Source of the DNA: Pseudomonadota bacterium
Lineage (GTDB): Bacteria; Pseudomonadota; Gammaproteobacteria; Pseudomonadales; Pseudomonadaceae
Direction: 5' to 3'
Assembly (NCBI GenBank): GCA_023388335.1
Contig: JAEWGL010000113.1
Location: 1-26,719, forward strand
DNA: 26,719 nucleotides
How positions within the stretch are numbered: the first letter of the stretch is position 1; each line of letters opens with the position of its first letter. The notes under the pieces are model-generated. The model was not told where the DNA came from, ran no database searches, and was given only the letters and a program-made list of their open reading frames with translations. Below, in pieces: positions 1-7,432 of the stretch. The position numbers were made by a program, and so were the translations under genes.

Positions 1-690
1 GCCCTGCACTTGCCGGCGCGTGCCCGCGAAGTCTTCGATGTCACCGGTGCCGGCGATACGGTGATTTCTACCTTGGCGGCAGCGATCGCCGCAGGTGAAG
101 AACTGCCCCAGGCGGTCGGCCTGGCCAACCTGGCGGCCGGTATCGTGGTCGGCAAGCTGGGCACCGCGGCCATCAGCGCTCCAGAACTGCGCCGGGCGAT
201 CCAGCGCGAGGAAGGCTCCGAGCGCGGCGTGCTCAGCCTTGAGCAGCTGCTGCTGGCCATCGACGACGCCCGGGCGCACAAGGAGAAGATCGTCTTCACC
301 AACGGCTGCTTCGACATCCTCCATGCCGGCCACGTGACCTACCTGGAGCAGGCGCGAGCCCAAGGTGATCGCCTGATCGTGGCAGTCAACGATGACGCTT
401 CGGTCAGCCGCCTGAAGGGGCCGGGCCGCCCGATCAACAGCGTCGACCGGCGCATGGCCGTGCTGGCTGGCCTCGGTGCGGTGGACTGGGTCATCAGCTT
501 TGCCGAAGGCACCCCGGAGAACCTGCTGCGCGAGGTCAAGCCGGATGTGCTGGTCAAGGGCGGCGACTACGGCATCGACCAGGTGGTCGGCGCCGATATC
601 GTCAACGGTTATGGTGGCACCGTGAAGGTGCTGGGCTTGGTCGAAAACAGCTCGACCACCGCCATCGTCGAGAAAATTCGCAAGAATTGA
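1..690 (+). CDS. hldE: Bifunctional heptose-7-phosphate kinase/heptose-1-phosphate adenylyltransferase, 3' part
   Basis: Frame 1 is open from the first base, so the gene starts upstream; 229 residues of a protein that is usually about 474 long are present. The piece begins in the C-terminal end of the PfkB/ribokinase-type kinase domain, with the signature DVTGAGDT (residues 13-20 of the fragment; the Asp of GAGD is the catalytic base in this family). The adenylyltransferase domain follows, with the nucleotidyltransferase motif NGCFDILHAGH at 301-333. HldE makes ADP-heptose for the LPS inner core: it phosphorylates heptose-7-P at position 1, then, after a phosphatase step, adds AMP. It is cytoplasmic. 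waaA, another core gene, lies 3.6 kb downstream. The gene is convergent with the next one, with only 23 bp between them and no obvious T-tract hairpin. The identification is secure; the start is not in the window. Confidence 0.96.
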   Translation, partial: ALHLPARAREVFDVTGAGDTVISTLAAAIAAGEELPQAVGLANLAAGIVVGKLGTAAISAPELRRAIQREEGSERGVLSLEQLLLAIDDARAHKEKIVFTNGCFDILHAGHVTYLEQARAQGDRLIVAVNDDASVSRLKGPGRPINSVDRRMAVLAGLGAVDWVISFAEGTPENLLREVKPDVLVKGGDYGIDQVVGADIVNGYGGTVKVLGLVENSSTTAIVEKIRKN

Positions 691-713
691 GCGTCGGTCG
701 GCCCGTGTTCAAG

Positions 714-1676
714 CTACTTGTGCAGGGATGTACGGGCCATGTGCAGCAGATGCCGCGCCTTGCCAGTCAGGCGGCGCAGCCGTGAATCCGGCTTGGGTGC
801 CACCAGGCCCTGCTGCCTGAGCCAATCCTTCCAGCGAATACGCTCCTCCTTCACCACCCAGCCTTCCTGCGGCGCGAAGCTTTCGGCCAGGTACAGGCCA
901 CGCGTGCTGGCGGCATGCAGCTCGCCCTTTTTCAGGGTGTACAGCTCGGCCAGTGGCCGGCCATCCTGCAGCGGCATCAGGTAAAGGTCCGGACGCTTGC
1001 GATTCAGGCGCGTGACCAACTGGTCGCCCTCCAGCCGCTCATCGACATGGAACAGGCTCAGCGACTTGGCCTCCCGCGGCACTTGCAGGCGCAGGTCATA
1101 GATCAGTTGCAACGACGCTGTGGGCAGGTGCACGTAGGCGCGGGGCCGTTCCAGCAGGGTGAGGTTGCCACAGTGCACCGGGCGCGCGGCCCCGGATTGC
1201 GGCGTCAGGACGAAGGGCAAGGCTTCGCGGTAGTGCAGGGCGGCGGCATAGGGGGCTGGCAGCCAGGTGTCGTTGAAACGGCCGCCGAGCCAGCCTTCGG
1301 GCGTCTCCAGCAAGCATTCCTCGGCGACTTCCTGGATGGCGGTGTGCAGGGGCAGGTTGAGTTCACGCGCCGGCACATAGCCGGAGATCAATTTCAGTAC
1401 CACGTCGCCTCGATCCTGACGGCGCTGGCGCACCAGCACCCAGTAATCGCGGTTTTGCCAGTGCAGGGTCAGGCGCACCGAGACGCCGAGATTGGCCAGC
1501 TCGACCACGAAGCGCTGGCTGTCGGGCACTTGGATCGCCTTGCGCCGTTGCAGGGTCTGGGCGAAGTTCAGGGGCATGCCGATGCTCTGGTAGCTCAGCG
1601 CTTCGGGGGTGGCCTCCACGTGCAGCGGCAGGGTCTTGAAGTTGCTCGGGTTCTTGCGGATCAGCGTTCGCGCCAC
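714..1676 (-). CDS. Uncharacterised protein with a degenerate Nudix-like motif
   Basis: A 320-residue soluble protein with no signal peptide or membrane segment; I do not recognise a proven function. The start is a GTG with a strong AAGGAGGAG ribosome binding site about 5 bases upstream, which fixes it. Residues 76-160 look Nudix-like: a strand ending in the sequence VVLKLISG, then Gly99-x5-Glu105-x9-Gln115-Glu-Val-Ala-Glu119-Glu120-Cys-Leu. The classical box is G-x5-E-x7-R-E-U-x-E-E-x-G-U, so the spacing is two residues too long and the Arg is Gln, but the metal-binding REUxEE core is nearly intact. The C-terminal third is basic (RLRRLTGKARH). It is the last gene of a leftward unit, 38 bp after the aldo/keto reductase. 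Gene reality is certain; the Nudix relation is inference from the motif alone. Confidence 0.85.
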   Translation of the reverse strand: MARTLIRKNPSNFKTLPLHVEATPEALSYQSIGMPLNFAQTLQRRKAIQVPDSQRFVVELANLGVSVRLTLHWQNRDYWVLVRQRRQDRGDVVLKLISGYVPARELNLPLHTAIQEVAEECLLETPEGWLGGRFNDTWLPAPYAAALHYREALPFVLTPQSGAARPVHCGNLTLLERPRAYVHLPTASLQLIYDLRLQVPREAKSLSLFHVDERLEGDQLVTRLNRKRPDLYLMPLQDGRPLAELYTLKKGELHAASTRGLYLAESFAPQEGWVVKEERIRWKDWLRQQGLVAPKPDSRLRRLTGKARHLLHMARTSLHK

Positions 1677-1714
1677 GAGGCTCCTCCTTGCGTTGAGGCG
1701 GCCGCGAGGGCGGC

Positions 1715-2527
1715 TCAGTGCTGGCTCAGGATGCGCGCCACCGTAGCCACGTTATGGGCCAGGTGCAGCGGATTGATGGTGCCGACAATAGCACTGCCCA
1801 TGCCCGGGTGGGCAAACAGCAGTTCGAAGCTGGCCCGCACCGGGTCGACCCCTGGCGCCAGGCAGACATGGCCGCTGGCCAGGGCCTTCTTCACCAGGAT
1901 CGCCTTGCCGTGTTCGGCAGCGTAGTCCAGCACTGGCCGCTCCGCCTGCTCCTGGAGGTTGTAGGTGATCATGGCGCAATCGCCTTGCTCCAAGGCCTTG
2001 AGACCGCCTTCCAGGGTCTTGCCGGAAAAGCCAAAACCGCGGATCTTGCCTTCCTGCTTGAGCTCGGCGAGGGTCTGGTAGACCTCCTCATGTTCAAGGA
2101 TCGCCAGGTCGTTGCCGTCCGAATGCACCAGCATCAGGTCGATGAAGTCCGTTTCCAGGCGCTTGAGGCTGCGCTCCACAGACAGACGGGTGTGGGCCGC
2201 GCTGAAGTCGAACCGCGACACACCCTCGTCGAACTCTTCGCCGACCTTGCTGACGATCACCCAGTCATGGCGCTGGCCGCGCAACAGGGGGCCCAGGCGC
2301 TCTTCGCTGCTGCCGTAGGCTGGCGCGGTATCGATCAGGTTGATGCCCAGCTGACGGGCCTGGGCCAGCAGCAAGCGGGCCTGGTCGTCATCGGGAATGC
2401 TGAAGCCGGCAGGGTATTTGACGCCCTGGTCGCGGCCAAGCTTCACGGTGCCCAGGCCCAGGGGCGAAACCCTGAGGCCGGTGCTGCCCAAGGCGCGGTG
2501 AAAATCGTGCAGGGTCGGTAGGCTCAT
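1715..2527 (-). CDS. Aldo/keto reductase
   Basis: A 270-residue member of the aldo/keto reductase superfamily, NAD(P)H-dependent carbonyl reductases with a TIM-barrel fold acting in the cytosol. The catalytic tetrad is visible: Asp66 in the NLIDTAPAYG motif, Tyr71, Lys94 in VSKVG and His135 in LVHSDG. The N-terminus (RALGSTGLRVSPLGLGT) is the usual first strand of the family, and the C-terminal IVGTINPLHLAHNV segment fits the cofactor-binding end. The protein is a little shorter than typical AKRs (about 300-330), as in the short single-domain bacterial group. Its ATG overlaps the stop of the upstream FAD oxidoreductase by 4 bp (ATGA), implying translational coupling, so the two enzymes probably serve one pathway. 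The substrate cannot be deduced. Confidence 0.93.
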   Translation of the reverse strand: MSLPTLHDFHRALGSTGLRVSPLGLGTVKLGRDQGVKYPAGFSIPDDDQARLLLAQARQLGINLIDTAPAYGSSEERLGPLLRGQRHDWVIVSKVGEEFDEGVSRFDFSAAHTRLSVERSLKRLETDFIDLMLVHSDGNDLAILEHEEVYQTLAELKQEGKIRGFGFSGKTLEGGLKALEQGDCAMITYNLQEQAERPVLDYAAEHGKAILVKKALASGHVCLAPGVDPVRASFELLFAHPGMGSAIVGTINPLHLAHNVATVARILSQH

Positions 2528-3699
2528 GGCAGCAGTTGCTCCCAGGCAGGTACGCCAATCGGCGGGCGTGGCAGGTCGGACAAGTCGGGCCGCGCTGCGG
2601 GTTGGATGCCGTCACGCGCAAGGCTGGCGAGCACGCGATCGGAGAAATCCGGTGCCAAGGCCAGCTTGGTCGGCCAACCCACCAGCAGGCGCTGCTGCTC
2701 GGCGAGAAAGGCATTGTCAGGGCGCACCAGGCCGGACTGGGCCGGCTCGGCACGATCGATGCGCACGGTGGCCCAGCGGATCGGCTCCTGATCGACCCAG
2801 GGCAGCAGGCTGGCGACCTCCTTGCGCGCGGCGGCGATCTGCGCGGCAGGCTCACGGGCTACGCCTTCGGCTTCGGCGAGGTCCCCACCGAGGTACCAGA
2901 CCCACTGGCCATCAGCCGCCGGGTGGGTGGTCACGGTGATGCGCGGTTTTGGCCCGCCACCCAGGCAGTGGGCATACAAGGGCTTGAGGTTAGGACCCTT
3001 GGCCATGACCATGTGCAGCGGCCGGCGCTGCATGGCTGGCTGGCTCAGGCCCAACTCCTCGAGCAGGTCGGCGGTGCCAGCACCGGCACTGAGGACAATG
3101 CGCTGGGCACGGATCTGGCGCTCATCGACGCGCAGGCCGACCAGTTCATCGCCCTCGCGCAACGGTGTGACGCGTTCACCGGCCAGCAGGCTGTCGCCGG
3201 CCAGAGAAGCCAGATTACGCAGCAGGCTCGGGACATCCACCACCAGTTCGGCCAGGCGGTAGACCTTGCCCTTGAAGGCGCGGTCCTGCAGGGCAGGTGG
3301 CAACTGGTCGCCTTTGACCTGATCGACCCGACCGCGCACGGCCTTGCTGGCGAAGAAGCTGGTCAGGTTGCCCGCCAGCGTGCCGGGTGACCACAAGTAA
3401 TGGGCCTCGGAAAGCAGGCGCACCGCGGACAGGTCCAGCTCGCCAGTGCCGGCAATCGCCTCGCGCCAGCGGCGCGGCATGTCGGCGATGGCCTCCGAAG
3501 CCCCGGTCAGCGCGCCGTGCAAGGCGTACTTGGCGCCGCCATGGATGATGCCCTGGGACTTGATGGTCTGCTCGCCGCCGAGGCTGGCGCGTTCCACCAG
3601 CACCGTCGAGTAGCCCAGGCGCCGCAGCCGGGCGTTGAGCCAGAGGCCTGCGACCCCGGCGCCGACGATCAGGACGTCAGTGGAAATGGCAGATGGCAT
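2524..3699 (-). CDS. FAD-dependent oxidoreductase (DAO family)
   Basis: A 391-residue flavoprotein of the D-amino-acid oxidase/glycerol-3-phosphate dehydrogenase type. The N-terminal Rossmann dinucleotide motif is VGAGVAG (residues 12-18) with the ribose-binding acidic residue Glu36 at the end of the second strand. The SQGIIHGG stretch (48-55) is the substrate-side loop common in this family. A further flavin-contact strand (IVLSAGAGTADLL, around 199-211) lies mid-protein. The start has a GAGGT ribosome binding site about 6 bases upstream. It overlaps the aldo/keto reductase by 4 bp and follows the SMR transporter gene by 53 bp. The substrate could be a hydroxy acid, amino acid or sugar alcohol; nothing in the sequence decides. 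No signal peptide, so cytosolic or peripherally membrane-bound. Confidence 0.9.
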   Translation of the reverse strand: MPSAISTDVLIVGAGVAGLWLNARLRRLGYSTVLVERASLGGEQTIKSQGIIHGGAKYALHGALTGASEAIADMPRRWREAIAGTGELDLSAVRLLSEAHYLWSPGTLAGNLTSFFASKAVRGRVDQVKGDQLPPALQDRAFKGKVYRLAELVVDVPSLLRNLASLAGDSLLAGERVTPLREGDELVGLRVDERQIRAQRIVLSAGAGTADLLEELGLSQPAMQRRPLHMVMAKGPNLKPLYAHCLGGGPKPRITVTTHPAADGQWVWYLGGDLAEAEGVAREPAAQIAAARKEVASLLPWVDQEPIRWATVRIDRAEPAQSGLVRPDNAFLAEQQRLLVGWPTKLALAPDFSDRVLASLARDGIQPAARPDLSDLPRPPIGVPAWEQLLP

Positions 3700-3730
3700 G
3701 CAGGGACCTCACGAGCTGGGACAGGCGCCC

Positions 3731-3736
3731 AGTATA
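3731..3736 (-). promoter_or_regulatory. Candidate -10 element upstream of the FAD oxidoreductase
   Basis: On the minus strand the 53-bp gap between emrE and the oxidoreductase contains TATACT (5 of 6 matches to TATAAT) about 30 bases before the start codon. No good -35 lies at 16-18 bp; a TTGATC lies too close (14 bp). It may give the oxidoreductase/AKR pair its own transcript, but this is weak. Confidence 0.25.
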
Positions 3737-3752
3737 CAGACTGCGACGCCGA

Positions 3753-4085
3753 TCAATGCCCGGTGGTTTTCGAGAACACCTGGATCACCACCACGCCGCC
3801 GACGATCATCGCCATCCCGAGCATCGCCGGCAGGTCCAGCCTCTGCCCATAGATCACCAACGCCGCCACGCTGATCAACACGATACCCAGGCCGGACCAC
3901 ACCGCATAGGCGATGCCCACCGGAACGGTGCGCACCACCAGGGTCAGCATCCAGAACGCGATGGCATAGCCACAGACCATCAGCAGCAACGGCAGTGGCG
4001 TGCTCAGGCCCTTGACTGCCTTCATCGAGGCAGTGGCAATGACTTCGGCGCAGATGGCGATGGCCAGGTAGGTGTAGGCGTTCAT
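3753..4085 (-). CDS. emrE: SMR-family multidrug efflux transporter, EmrE type
   Basis: A 110-residue, four-helix small multidrug resistance protein, the same length as E. coli EmrE. The essential membrane Glu14 is present in the first helix (IAICAEVIATASMK), and residues equivalent to EmrE Tyr40, Tyr60 and Trp63 are conserved (CGY at 38-40; GIAYAVWSG at 57-65). The C-terminal half contains YGQRLDLPA, as in EmrE. These features place it with the Qac drug exporters rather than the guanidinium (Gdx/SugE) subtype, whose first helix carries a different signature. It works as an antiparallel dimer exchanging protons for cationic compounds across the inner membrane. A GAGGAT ribosome binding site precedes the ATG. 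It is first in a leftward unit and divergent from waaA across 192 bp. Confidence 0.93.
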   Translation of the reverse strand: MNAYTYLAIAICAEVIATASMKAVKGLSTPLPLLLMVCGYAIAFWMLTLVVRTVPVGIAYAVWSGLGIVLISVAALVIYGQRLDLPAMLGMAMIVGGVVVIQVFSKTTGH

Positions 4086-4155
4086 GGGCGGATCCTCGGT
4101 TGCTGGTTGAGCATTCTAGGCGTTCCTTGGATGCGGTAAAGCCATTACCTAGCCT

Positions 4156-4175
4156 CGAACAGAGGCGCCTGTTCG
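4156..4175. repeat. Perfect 7-bp inverted repeat between emrE and waaA
   Basis: CGAACAG at 4156-4162 and CTGTTCG at 4169-4175 are exact reverse complements around a 6-base spacer. An alternative hairpin uses GCGCC (4165-4169) with GGCGC (4176-4180). It sits in the 192-bp divergent gap, 71 bp from the emrE start. It could be an operator or an RNA hairpin; no regulator gene is adjacent. Confidence 0.5.
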
Positions 4176-4277
4176 GGCGCGTGGTCCCGTTGCGCTCGTT
4201 TTCCGCGGCGACGCAGTGGCTCTGGCCGAGCGTTTGGCTGTGCACTTGCATGCGATTGGCTAGTAAACTGCCCCGCC

Positions 4278-5549
4278 ATGAACAGAACCCTTTATACCCT
4301 GCTGTTTCACCTGGGCCTGCCGCTGGTTGCGCTGCGCCTGTTCCTGCGCGCGCGCAAGGCGCCGGCCTATGGCCAGCGCGTGGCGGAGCGCTTCGCCTTC
4401 AAGCTGCCAGCCATGCGCCAGGGTGGCGTGTGGGTGCATGCGGTGTCGGTGGGCGAGAGCATCGCCGCGGCGCCCATGGTGCGAGCGCTGCTCAAGGCCT
4501 ACCCGGACCTGCCGATCACCCTCACCTGCATGACCCCGACCGGTTCGGAGCGTATTCGCGCGCTGTTCGCCGACGAGCCGCGTATCCAGCACTGTTACCT
4601 GCCCTACGACCTGCCGTGGGCAGCGGGGCGTTTCCTCGATCATGTCCGGCCGCGTCTGGGCATCATCATGGAAACCGAGCTGTGGCCCAACCATATTCAC
4701 CAGTGTGCCAAGCGCGGCATCCCGGTGGCGTTGGCCAATGCGCGGTTGTCTGAACGATCGGCCCGTGGCTATGCACGCTTCGCTGGGCTCACCCGACCGA
4801 TGCTGGCCGAGATGAACCTGATCGCCGTGCAGACCGAGACCGAGGCCGAGCGTTTTCGCAGCCTGGGCGCGCGCGCCGAATGCGTGCAGGTCACCGGTTC
4901 GATCAAGTTCGACCTGAAGGTCGACGACCAGTTGCTGCCCCGCGCACGGCACCTGCGCGAACAGTGGCAGGCAACGCCACGACCGGTGTGGATTGCTGCC
5001 AGCACCCATGAAGGCGAGGACACCCTGATCCTCAACGCCCACCGCCAGCTCCTGACGACCCATGCCGATGCCTTGCTGATCCTTGTGCCGCGTCACCCTG
5101 AACGCTTCGACGCGGTCCACGCGCTGTGCCGCGAGCAGTTCACCACGGTGCGGCGTTCAGCCGGCGCGGCGGTGCAGGCACCGACCCAGGTACTGCTCGG
5201 CGATACCATGGGCGAGTTATTGTTCCTCTACGCCCTGGCTGACATCGCCTTCGTCGGTGGCAGCCTGGTACCTACCGGCGGACACAATCCACTGGAACCT
5301 GCGGCATTGTCGCTGCCGGTGCTCATGGGCCCGCACGTGTTCAACTTCCTGGAGATCACCGCGATGCTGCGCGAAGCCGGAGCACTGCAGCAGGTGGACG
5401 ATGCCGAAGGCCTGGCCGCTGTCGTGCGGCAGTTGATCGAACTGCCGCGCGATGCCCAGCGCATGGGCGAAGCGGGAAGGGGAGTGATGCGGGCCAATCA
5501 GGGGGCGTTGCAGCGGTTGCTGGATGGAGTGGGGCGGCTGCTCGCCTGA
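4278..5549 (+). CDS. waaA: 3-deoxy-D-manno-octulosonic acid (Kdo) transferase
   Basis: A 423-residue GT30-family glycosyltransferase, matching the family length (about 425). It transfers Kdo from CMP-Kdo to the lipid A precursor at the cytoplasmic face of the inner membrane, the first committed step of LPS core assembly. Visible features: an N-terminal hydrophobic anchor (residues 4-22), then VWVHAVSVGES (51-61) with catalytic Glu60, METELWPN in the middle of the N-domain, and in the C-terminal domain the CMP-Kdo-binding GGSLVPTGGHNPLEPA region (nt 5260-5307). The start ATG at 4278 is the first in frame before the conserved N-terminus. Its job fits hldE nearby (ADP-heptose supply). The stop is 68 bp from the convergent tolC-like gene, with no clear intrinsic terminator between them. 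Confidence 0.97.
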   Translation: MNRTLYTLLFHLGLPLVALRLFLRARKAPAYGQRVAERFAFKLPAMRQGGVWVHAVSVGESIAAAPMVRALLKAYPDLPITLTCMTPTGSERIRALFADEPRIQHCYLPYDLPWAAGRFLDHVRPRLGIIMETELWPNHIHQCAKRGIPVALANARLSERSARGYARFAGLTRPMLAEMNLIAVQTETEAERFRSLGARAECVQVTGSIKFDLKVDDQLLPRARHLREQWQATPRPVWIAASTHEGEDTLILNAHRQLLTTHADALLILVPRHPERFDAVHALCREQFTTVRRSAGAAVQAPTQVLLGDTMGELLFLYALADIAFVGGSLVPTGGHNPLEPAALSLPVLMGPHVFNFLEITAMLREAGALQQVDDAEGLAAVVRQLIELPRDAQRMGEAGRGVMRANQGALQRLLDGVGRLLA

Positions 5550-5617
5550 GCATGGCGCTGCGCTGCGCCCATTCACACGCAGCCGCGCGTTTCTTGTTTA
5601 CGCCAAGCGTCCCTTTC

Positions 5618-7054
5618 TCAGGGCCGACGCTCGAAGTTCTTCGCCGCCTCAGCCGCCAGATCCGGGGGCAGGAAATCCCGGTCCGGGTTGTAGTCGGCTT
5701 TCAGGTAACGGCCCAGGTCTTGCAGGTCCTGCGGGCTCAAGGTGCCCGCCGCCTGCTTGAGGCGCAGGTTGTCGAGGATGTAGTCGTAGCGGCTGTTGTT
5801 GTAGTCGCGCACGGAGCTGTACAGCTGGCGCTGGGCATCCAGCACATCGACGATATTGCGGGTGCCGACCTGATAGCCGATCTCGGTCGCCTCCACGGCG
5901 CTCTGGTTGGAGATGATCGATTGCTTGCGCGCCTGCACCTGCTCGACGTCGGTGTTCACCGCGCGGTGCAGGTTGCGGGTGTTTTCCACCACCTGGCGGC
6001 GCAGGCTTTCGCGCTGCTGCTCGGCCTGGCTCAGGCGCTGGTAGGCCTCGCGCACCTGCGAGCTGGTCAGCCCCCCACTGTAGATCGGGATATTGAGCTG
6101 CAGGCCGATGCTGGTCTGCTCCACGTCGCCGCCGTAGCGCACGCCGACCTGGGGTGCAGGGTTGGTGAAGCCGAAGTTGTCGTTGTCGCCTTTCTGGTAG
6201 CGCGCTACCGCATCGACGGTCGGGGCATGCCCCGCTTTGCGCTGGCGCAGGGTTTCTTCGGCAGCATCGACGGCATGATTGGTGGCCAGCAGGTTGAGGT
6301 TCTGCCGCGCGGCGGTATCCACCCAGGATTTGGCGTCGTTGGGCATCGGGACCTGCACTGGCAGGGTATGCACCACCCCTTGCAGCGACCCGTATTCGCG
6401 GTTGGTCAGGGTCACCAGGGCCTCGAAGGCATCCTGCACCTGGCGCTCGGCGATGATCCGGTTGGCCCGTGCGGTGTCGTAGCTGGCTTGGGCTTGCAGC
6501 ACGTCGGTCTTGTCCGAGAGACCGACGTCGAAGCGTTCGTTGGACTGGTCGAGCTGACGCCTCAAGGCTGATTCCTCGGCCTTGGTCGAGGCCAGCGTAT
6601 CCTGGGCGCGCAGCACCGAGAAGTAGCTCTCGGCGGTCTGCAGGATCAGGTTCTGCTCGGTCGCCGACAGTTCCAGCGCGGCCTGCTCGTTGACCGCTTC
6701 GGCAGCCTGCAGCTGGAACCAGCGGTCGGCACGGAAGATCGGCTGGGACAAGGTGGCGCTCCAGGCATTGCCGCTGCGGTTGGCGGTGATCGACGGCTCG
6801 TCGATCCGGGTGCGGGTGTTCAGCATCTCGGCGCCGGCCGACAGGTTGGGCAGCAACCCGGCCCGGGCCTGCGGTACCACTTCACGGCGCGCGCCGTAGT
6901 CGGCGCGAGCGGCGGCCAGGTCGGCGTTATTGCTCACGGCTTCCTGGTAGACGCTGACCAGGTCGGTCTTCACCGTCGGGGGCACTTGCGCTGCACAGGC
7001 CAATCCGTTTGAAGCACAAGACACGGCCAGGGCCAGTGAGAGTTTGCGCAGCAT
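5618..7054 (-). CDS. tolC: TolC-family outer-membrane channel protein
   Basis: A 478-residue outer-membrane efflux protein; E. coli TolC is 493. I place the start at 7054 (MLRKLSLALAVS…) because it gives a proper Sec signal peptide (about residues 1-22, ending in the sequence ACAAQ) and has an AAGGAT ribosome binding site about 7 bases upstream; the open frame runs further upstream but crosses the thiC leader. The body shows the two-fold OEP repeat: long heptad-rich helices (for example the segments around LILQTAESYFSVLRAQ and NLHRAVNTDVEQVQARK) and a YQVGTRNIVDVLDAQRQ repeat typical of TolC. It forms a trimeric channel for RND/ABC/type I export. No inner-membrane partner is adjacent, so it is likely a shared exit duct. 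In E. coli tolC lies divergent from nudF; here thiC, cytX and a lipoprotein gene lie between. Confidence 0.93.
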   Translation of the reverse strand: MLRKLSLALAVSCASNGLACAAQVPPTVKTDLVSVYQEAVSNNADLAAARADYGARREVVPQARAGLLPNLSAGAEMLNTRTRIDEPSITANRSGNAWSATLSQPIFRADRWFQLQAAEAVNEQAALELSATEQNLILQTAESYFSVLRAQDTLASTKAEESALRRQLDQSNERFDVGLSDKTDVLQAQASYDTARANRIIAERQVQDAFEALVTLTNREYGSLQGVVHTLPVQVPMPNDAKSWVDTAARQNLNLLATNHAVDAAEETLRQRKAGHAPTVDAVARYQKGDNDNFGFTNPAPQVGVRYGGDVEQTSIGLQLNIPIYSGGLTSSQVREAYQRLSQAEQQRESLRRQVVENTRNLHRAVNTDVEQVQARKQSIISNQSAVEATEIGYQVGTRNIVDVLDAQRQLYSSVRDYNNSRYDYILDNLRLKQAAGTLSPQDLQDLGRYLKADYNPDRDFLPPDLAAEAAKNFERRP

Positions 7055-7111
7055 AGGGCAATCCTTGAACATTTGAGCATTTCTGAACTGTGGAGTATCG
7101 ACCGAGTGGCC

Positions 7112-7140
7112 AGTGTAGTTGCGCGCGCATGTGGCAACAA
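7112..7140 (-). promoter_or_regulatory. Candidate sigma-70 promoter for tolC
   Basis: On the minus strand TTGTTG (7140-7135), a 17-bp spacer and TACACT (7117-7112) form a plausible sigma-70 promoter about 60 bases before the tolC start. Both boxes are imperfect, so this is a moderate call from sequence only. Confidence 0.35.
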
Positions 7141-7180
7141 TCCGCCATTTGCTCCATTCATCATTCCTGTGTTTGCCCGC

Positions 7181-7210
7181 TTGGCTTCGAGGACCACTCC
7201 AGTCTAGACT
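7181..7210 (+). promoter_or_regulatory. Candidate sigma-70 promoter for thiC
   Basis: TTGGCT (7181-7186), an 18-bp spacer and TAGACT (7205-7210) sit just upstream of the riboswitch, so transcription would begin near 7217, right before the first P1 strand. The -10 region lies inside the exact 10-bp palindrome AGTCTAGACT (7201-7210). Confidence 0.5.
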
Positions 7211-7218
7211 GAGCACGT

Positions 7219-7310
7219 TCTTGTCGGGGTGCCTTGAAGCAAAGGCTGAGATCGGAAGTTTCCGGATCCCGTTGAACCTGATCAGGTTAACGCCTGCGTA
7301 GGGAACAAGA
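7219..7310 (+). promoter_or_regulatory. TPP riboswitch (THI element) of thiC
   Basis: The aptamer is recognisable from its conserved blocks: GGGGTGCC (7226-7233), GGCTGAGAT (7244-7252), then ACCTGATCAGGTTAACGCC (7276-7294) and GCGTAGGGAA (7296-7305). P1 is TCTTGT (7219-7224) with ACAAGA (7305-7310). Thiamine pyrophosphate binding to this class represses thiC, closing feedback on the pathway that thiC feeds. It lies 170 bases before the thiC ATG, leaving room for an expression platform, described separately. Confidence 0.95.
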
Positions 7311-7338
7311 TTTCTCGCTTTCCCGGCGAGTCTCTTGT
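7305..7338 (+). promoter_or_regulatory. Candidate anti-P1 hairpin of the thiC riboswitch
   Basis: The 3' strand of P1 (ACAAGA, 7305-7310) can instead pair with a second copy of TCTTGT at 7333-7338. The inner stem CTCGC (7314-7318)/GCGAG (7326-7330) supports this hairpin. P1 and this hairpin are mutually exclusive, which is what a switch needs. The pairing is read directly from sequence; the switching role is inference. Confidence 0.55.
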
Positions 7339-7357
7339 GCCAGGTCCGGGATCGTCG

Positions 7358-7428
7358 AGCCGCTGCAAAGCGCATGGCACCCCCGTATCCGGCACTGCAC
7401 CTCAAACAGGGTGCGTCCGCGGCTTTTT
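7358..7428 (+). terminator. Candidate terminator or attenuator in the thiC leader
   Basis: AGCCGC (7358-7363) can pair with GCGGCT (7419-7424), directly followed by a run of five T (7424-7428). A second hairpin, GCACCT/GGGTGC (7397-7402/7409-7414), lies inside. A competing local hairpin with a GCAA tetraloop (CGCT-GCAA-AGCG, 7361-7372) would block the long stem. The loop is long for an intrinsic terminator, so this is tentative. Confidence 0.35.
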
Positions 7429-7432
7429 CAGG

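Noticed and set aside
4086..4277. Guanidine riboswitch upstream of the SMR gene
   Set aside because: No ykkC, mini-ykkC or guanidine-III pattern was seen, and the protein is of the EmrE rather than Gdx type.
7055..7405. N-terminal extension of the TolC frame to 7405
   Set aside because: It would run antisense across the THI element and thiC promoter; the signal peptide and ribosome binding site place the start at 7054.
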